Below are positions 60,320 to 64,000 of a stretch of DNA of 64,000 nt, in pieces (position 1 is the first letter of the stretch; the number at the start of each line of letters is the position of its first letter). The position numbers were made by a program, and so were the translations under genes. Where the stretch lies: contig NZ_CP129672.1 of NCBI RefSeq assembly GCF_030505195.1, positions 4,994,501-5,058,500 of the forward strand, in the 5' to 3' direction. A model generated the notes under the pieces. That model saw only the letters and a list, made by a program, of their open reading frames with translations, made no database searches and was not told the DNA's origin. This stretch comes from Comamonas testosteroni (GTDB taxonomy: Bacteria > Pseudomonadota > Gammaproteobacteria > Burkholderiales > Burkholderiaceae_C).

Positions 60320-63040
60320 ATGGTAAATCGTAAATTCGTCCAGCACGCGCTGGCATTTGCCGTCACCGCAGTTTTTGCCGCAGAGGGCGCATTGGCTGCG
60401 ACCCGTACGTGGACTTACGGGTATTCGCCAGCCGGTCAACTCATCTCGTCTCAAGGCCCTCGTACCGAGATGAGCGACGCATCTACCTACGTCTATGACG
60501 CTGCAGGAAACCAGAGCCAGGTTCTCAATGCGCTTGGACAAGCCACGAGCCTCTCCAACTTCGATAGCTTCGGCAGCCCTCAGACCGTGACTGACCCCAA
60601 CGGCATCGTCACCACGCTGAGCTACACGCCACGGGGGTGGCTGGCTTCAGTCTCCAAGGGGGGCTCAACGACAAGCTTTACCTACAACGCCACCGGAGAC
60701 ATCACCCGCATTACCCAAGGGGACGGTAGCTGGCTGGAGCACACCTGGGACAACGCACGACGTCTGATCGCCATCGAGAACAACCTCGGTGAGCGAACGG
60801 AGTACGTCTTGGACGCACTTGGGGCTCGAACCTCCGAGAATGTCAAGAGTAGACCGGGAACGATCGTGCGCCAGCAGCAGTGGGTGTACGACGAGCTCGG
60901 CCGCCTGTTGCGCACGATTGGAGCAAATTCCCAAACCAGCCATGTCGCCTATGACGCAAATAGCAACGTCGCCAGCACCACCAATGCGCTCGGGAGAACG
61001 AGCACCCTTGCGTACGATGCCCTGGACAGGCTTGTCAGCGTCACGGACCCGCTCAATGGCGTGACAGCAACGGGCTATGACTCCGCAGACAATGTGAGCC
61101 AGGTAACCGATGCCCGTGGATTGACCACCAGCTACACCCACGACGGGTTTGGGAACCGCACTGCGCTTGCCAGTCCGGACACGGGGGCATCAGCCTTCAT
61201 CCACGATTCCGCTGGCAATGTCGTGCAGTTCACTGATGCACGCGGCGTGGTCAGCACCAGAACCTACGACGCGCTCAATCGCATCACGTCGAAGGCCTGG
61301 CCCTCCGCGCCTGGCCTGGCAACGCAGTTCAGCTATGACGACATCACTGGAGGCAACCTTGGCGTTGGGTACCTAACGGGTGTTACTGATGCCAGTGGCT
61401 CCCTGCGGTATGTCTATGACGCGCGGGGCAATGTGGTCGGCCAGGTCCGGCAGACTGCGCTGGGCGGTGCCAATCGGACCGAGGCATTGGCATACGGGTA
61501 TGACGCTGCAAACCGGGTCACCTCCATCGACTACCCAGGCGGGGTCAAGATCCAATACTCGCGCAATTCGGCAGGGCAGCTTACTGGGGCCTCGGCGCAA
61601 GTCGGCAGCGGCGCTCCGGTTCATTTGGTGAGCGGGGCGACCTATCTCCCCTTCGGTCCTCTCAACGCGCTCACATGGGGTAACGGTCTGATCTTGAGCC
61701 GAACTTTTGATCAGGACTTTCGGCTTGTGACCCACAGTGTGGGAACCACGTTGGATGGAACGTATTCCTATGATGCTGAGGGGAACATCACAGGGATCGC
61801 ATCGGCTTCAGGCACACCGCTCAGTTTCGGGTATGACGAGCTGGATCGGCTGATCAGCAGCAGCGACGGTGGCGAGGTCACCGGCTATGAATACGATTCC
61901 GTCGGGAATCGTGTCCGCAAGACCACTACCGCGGCCGGGAGTGCGCCTGTGTCCGTGAACTACAGCTACGCCATCGACAGCAACAGACTGACGGCTATCG
62001 ACGGTCAAGTTGTGTCATCTGATGCTGCCGGCAATCTCGCGCAGGATCGGGCCAATCGCATACTCGTCCATGATGCGCAAGGGCGATTGGCGTCCGTATC
62101 CATCGATGGTGCAGTAGTAGCCTCGTTCATCTACAACGGGCTGGGGCAGCGCACCCACAAAATCACGCCTGCAGGTACCACCACCTATCTGTACGATCTC
62201 TCCGGCCAATTGCTGGGCAGCACAGCATATGGGAACTCGGGTGCGCCGTCGAAGTCTGAATACTTCGTTTGGATTGGCTCACTTCCGGTGGCTGTGCTGA
62301 ATGTGACCCATGATGCGGCTGGAGCTGCCGGGAATCTGGAGACTATCTACCTCCATGCAGACCACCTTGACACGCCGAGGCACGCCACCAATGGAGGGCA
62401 GGCGGTGGTCTGGCAGTTGCCGGAGACGCAGGCCTTCGGTGACCGCGATGCTGCAACAGATCCGGATGGAGATGGGAGCCACACGCACATCGCCCTGCGG
62501 TTTCCTGGGCAGATTCGTGATGATGAAACTGGTTTGAACTACAACTACTTCCGGGACTACGATCCGGAGACAGGGCGCTATGTTCAGAGCGATCCGATCG
62601 GGTTACTGGGCGGAACTAATACTTTTGCCTATGTGGATGCAAACCCATTGATGTTTGTTGACCCACTCGGCTTGCAGCGGGGAGGTAGTCCATCATCGCC
62701 GTATGGTCGTCCCGGGTACATCCCGAGTACGCGCGAAATTAACCGTAGTGGTGGCTCAATTCCAGCTGGGGCTCCTACCGCCTCCGAAAATGGCGGCTAT
62801 CCGAGCGACAGATCAATTCTTCAGCAATTCACCAATCTACCGAATCCAACACAGGGATTGCCTGGACATTATGTGGGAATAAACTACCCTTGGAGCATGC
62901 CTAGACTAGGGCAGGTCTGTGAAAAATGGGAGGGCATATCCCCACCAAATCCAAGAGGAAATATTTGCCGCTCAAATTGGGGAGGACCTGAGATGAGGCC
63001 AATGCGATGCGTGGCATGGAAACTTGTGGAGGATCGGTAG
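60320..63040 (+). CDS. Rhs/YD-repeat protein, C-terminal half with toxin-like tail, exported
   Basis: A 906-residue protein. Its own signal peptide (MVNRKFVQHALAFAVTAVFA, AEGALA) is followed directly by YD repeats that continue where the first half stopped (ATRTWTYGYSPAGQLISSQG). About 25 YD repeats lead to the RHS core end: FRDYDPETGRYVQSDPIGLL and the boundary motif FVDPLGL, where self-cleavage releases the tail in studied Rhs proteins. The last ~110 residues (RGGSPSSPYGRPGYIPSTRE, PGHYVGINYPWSMPRLG, VCEKWEGISPPNPRGNICRS) are unlike the repeats, contain several Cys, and should be the variable toxin. GGGAGGAA precedes ATG 60320. Its stop overlaps the next small gene. Confidence 0.88.
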   Translation: MVNRKFVQHALAFAVTAVFAAEGALAATRTWTYGYSPAGQLISSQGPRTEMSDASTYVYDAAGNQSQVLNALGQATSLSNFDSFGSPQTVTDPNGIVTTLSYTPRGWLASVSKGGSTTSFTYNATGDITRITQGDGSWLEHTWDNARRLIAIENNLGERTEYVLDALGARTSENVKSRPGTIVRQQQWVYDELGRLLRTIGANSQTSHVAYDANSNVASTTNALGRTSTLAYDALDRLVSVTDPLNGVTATGYDSADNVSQVTDARGLTTSYTHDGFGNRTALASPDTGASAFIHDSAGNVVQFTDARGVVSTRTYDALNRITSKAWPSAPGLATQFSYDDITGGNLGVGYLTGVTDASGSLRYVYDARGNVVGQVRQTALGGANRTEALAYGYDAANRVTSIDYPGGVKIQYSRNSAGQLTGASAQVGSGAPVHLVSGATYLPFGPLNALTWGNGLILSRTFDQDFRLVTHSVGTTLDGTYSYDAEGNITGIASASGTPLSFGYDELDRLISSSDGGEVTGYEYDSVGNRVRKTTTAAGSAPVSVNYSYAIDSNRLTAIDGQVVSSDAAGNLAQDRANRILVHDAQGRLASVSIDGAVVASFIYNGLGQRTHKITPAGTTTYLYDLSGQLLGSTAYGNSGAPSKSEYFVWIGSLPVAVLNVTHDAAGAAGNLETIYLHADHLDTPRHATNGGQAVVWQLPETQAFGDRDAATDPDGDGSHTHIALRFPGQIRDDETGLNYNYFRDYDPETGRYVQSDPIGLLGGTNTFAYVDANPLMFVDPLGLQRGGSPSSPYGRPGYIPSTREINRSGGSIPAGAPTASENGGYPSDRSILQQFTNLPNPTQGLPGHYVGINYPWSMPRLGQVCEKWEGISPPNPRGNICRSNWGGPEMRPMRCVAWKLVEDR

Positions 63041-63276
63041 TGACCACAAATGGACGGAGGAACTTAGTAGTAGTTGCTGTCTTGACTGTGATAGGCGGTG
63101 CGCCATGGCTGATTGCATATTTGGCAAGAGACGTTCCCACTGCACAACAGGCATGTACTAAGAAATGTGCTTCCTTTAATAAAGATGGCGTTCTTGTTTA
63201 TCGAGGGCCTCTAACGCCAAAAGATTTCGGCAAAGATGCCCGCAGTGATTGCGAGTGTCGAGAGCCCAATCAGTAG
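63040..63276 (+). CDS. Putative immunity protein, one membrane helix
   Basis: GTG at 63040 overlaps the Rhs stop codon (TAGTG) and has GGAGG 7 bases upstream. The frame gives 78 residues: a short basic N-terminus, a membrane helix (NLVVVAVLTVIGGAPWLIAY), then a Cys-containing periplasmic part (ACTKKCASFNKDGVLVYRGP, DARSDCECREPNQ). Its place directly behind the toxin tail is the usual one for an immunity gene. A periplasmic immunity domain would fit a toxin acting in, or entering through, the periplasm. No family recognised. It could also start at ATG 63007 in the same frame. Confidence 0.55.
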   Translation: MTTNGRRNLVVVAVLTVIGGAPWLIAYLARDVPTAQQACTKKCASFNKDGVLVYRGPLTPKDFGKDARSDCECREPNQ

Positions 63277-63309
63277 ATCAACGGATTTAAGAATTTTGCA
63301 TGAGTCTAG

Positions 63310-63979
63310 TTACTCGGCGGAACTAATACATTTGGCTATGTCAATGGCAATCCATTGACTTGGGCGGACCCGCGTGGCCTTTGCCCCTTCTGTTTGGCAA
63401 TGCCGCTTGTGGCGGGCGGCATTACGGCGACTGAGATTGCTGTAGGAGTTGTCGGTGCGGGAGCTTTGATGGGACTGGATCGCCTCATGAGTTCTGGGCT
63501 GCCTCCAGGATTCATTCCTGGGGACAAAGGTGCAGAACAATGGGGAAGGAATAGCGGCATCGATCCGAATGACGCTCGTGGCCGCTTTCATGGAGTCAAG
63601 CAGAGCGATAAGGGGCGTGGTCGCGACAAGTACGAGGTTAATCCTCAAACCGGTGAAGTGTGTAACCCGGACGGCGACGTAGTCGGCGATCTGGGTGATG
63701 CCCCAAGCATGCCTGCTTGCAGGTGTTTGCACCTTCAACGAGGGCACAAAAACCCCGAATAGCGGGGAGCCAGACTCGTCTCATGTGAACCCTGGCAGGG
63801 CCAAGAGCGTAAGTACGGCACGGACGGGAAACCTGAGTACGACATTGATTGGGACCACAACCATGGGCAAGGCGTTCCGCACGGGCACAACTGGGGGCGT
63901 GGCCCTAACGGCCAGCCGGTTCGCGGACCTGGTGTGTCGATTAGCCCTTGGCTGCAAGGGCGTGGACCTGAGGGATAAA
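63310..63979 (+). pseudogene. Displaced (orphan) Rhs toxin tip, interrupted by an in-frame stop
   Basis: The frame starts without a start codon (TAG at 63307-63309) and repeats the end of the Rhs core: LLGGTNTFGYVNGNPLTWAD and PRGL, homologous to 62602-62672. A new tail follows: a hydrophobic helix (MPLVAGGITATEIAVGVVGA), then FHGVKQSDKGRGRDKYEVNP and QTGEVCNPDGDVVGDLGDA. It stops at TAG 63760, but the same frame goes on with KYGTDGKPEYDIDWDHNHGQ and GVPHGHNWGRGPNGQP to TAA at 63977. The His- and Asp-rich end looks like a nuclease-type toxin. The class of silent tips stored behind rhs genes is known; recombination can swap them in. Confidence 0.75.
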
Positions 63980-63980
63980 G

Positions 63981-64000
63981 ATGCAAGAGCAAGAGATGGT
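63981..64000 (+). CDS. Start of a gene behind the orphan tip (cut by window edge)
   Basis: GAGGGATAAAG then ATG at 63981 opens a frame beginning MQEQEM that leaves the window. Its place directly behind the orphan toxin tip suggests the matching immunity gene. Only six full codons are visible. Confidence 0.4.

Noticed and set aside
63720..63780. An attC or small-RNA-like hairpin (CCCCG-AATAG-CGGGG) inside the orphan Rhs tip
   Set aside because: Only one short stem with no integron or terminator context. It coincides with the in-frame stop and is mentioned only as a possible scar.
1..64000. CRISPR array
   Set aside because: No regularly spaced direct repeats were seen. The CARF domain here belongs to RtcR, not to a Cas locus.

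Overview
The window looks like chromosomal DNA of a beta-proteobacterium of the family Comamonadaceae (Comamonas/Delftia-like). The reasons are high GC codon use, the Burkholderiales gene order yebC-purD-hemF-rsfS-rlmH-maf-rng, and copies of a short dispersed repeat (core GATAGC-TGCTTGCGCTTTAT) of a kind I associate with this family. No species call is possible from sequence alone.

Layout. 1-4.9 kb: a catabolic cluster with a hydantoinase-type amidohydrolase (cut by the window edge), a frameshifted MFS transporter, a divergent Asp/Glu-racemase-superfamily enzyme with one catalytic Cys, and an FAH-family enzyme, followed by a GAF protein and an XRE regulator. 5-7.3 kb: cardiolipin synthase and a sirtuin. 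7.3-10.5 kb: thiolase, a wrecked SDR gene and a GlxA/AraC regulator. 11-14.1 kb: a chemoreceptor and an AEC transporter. 14.2-19.8 kb: a complete RNA-repair/RNP locus. RtcR (CARF plus sigma54 AAA+ domain) is divergent from a sigma54 promoter that should drive a Ro60 (TROVE/vWA) protein, four tandem Y-RNA-like genes, the RNA ligase RtcB and a 56-residue ORF. 19.9-39.4 kb: mostly housekeeping and accessory genes (exonuclease I, an ABC substrate-binding protein, a flavin reductase, an HD protein, a YeeN-type YebC, an orphan MetQ, upp, a Thr/Ser dehydratase, a crotonase, a second chemoreceptor, a HerA-like ATPase), including a chimeric double pseudogene at 30 kb. 39.5-46.2 kb: yebC-purD-hemF, then rsfS-rlmH-maf-rng. 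46.2-47.7 kb: two decayed IS30-family transposases, head to head. 47.8-58.1 kb: a 12-gene minus-strand operon for a type II secretion/type IV pilus-like machine (lytic transglycosylase, GspG, GspF, GspE, PilM/N/O/P-like proteins, a lipoprotein secretin with a cohesin-like tail, three pseudopilins). 58.75-64 kb: divergent Rhs/YD-repeat genes. One Rhs polypeptide appears split into two separately exported halves. It ends in a toxin-like tail followed by a likely immunity gene, then a displaced orphan toxin tip interrupted by a stop codon and the start of a further small gene.

How the genes work together. At the RNA-repair locus, RtcR probably senses RNA damage ligands through its CARF domain and fires the sigma54 promoter. 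That would co-produce Ro60, its Y RNA partners (three carry tRNA-like elements, in two of them in permuted order) and the RtcB ligase. At the right end, the secretion machine and the signal-peptide-bearing Rhs halves share one divergent AT-rich control region, which suggests (inference) that the machine exports the Rhs proteins.

Several genes carry single-base indels (MFS, SDR, amidotransferase, a C8-tract ORF, IS30 copies). They may be true pseudogenes or partly sequence errors.
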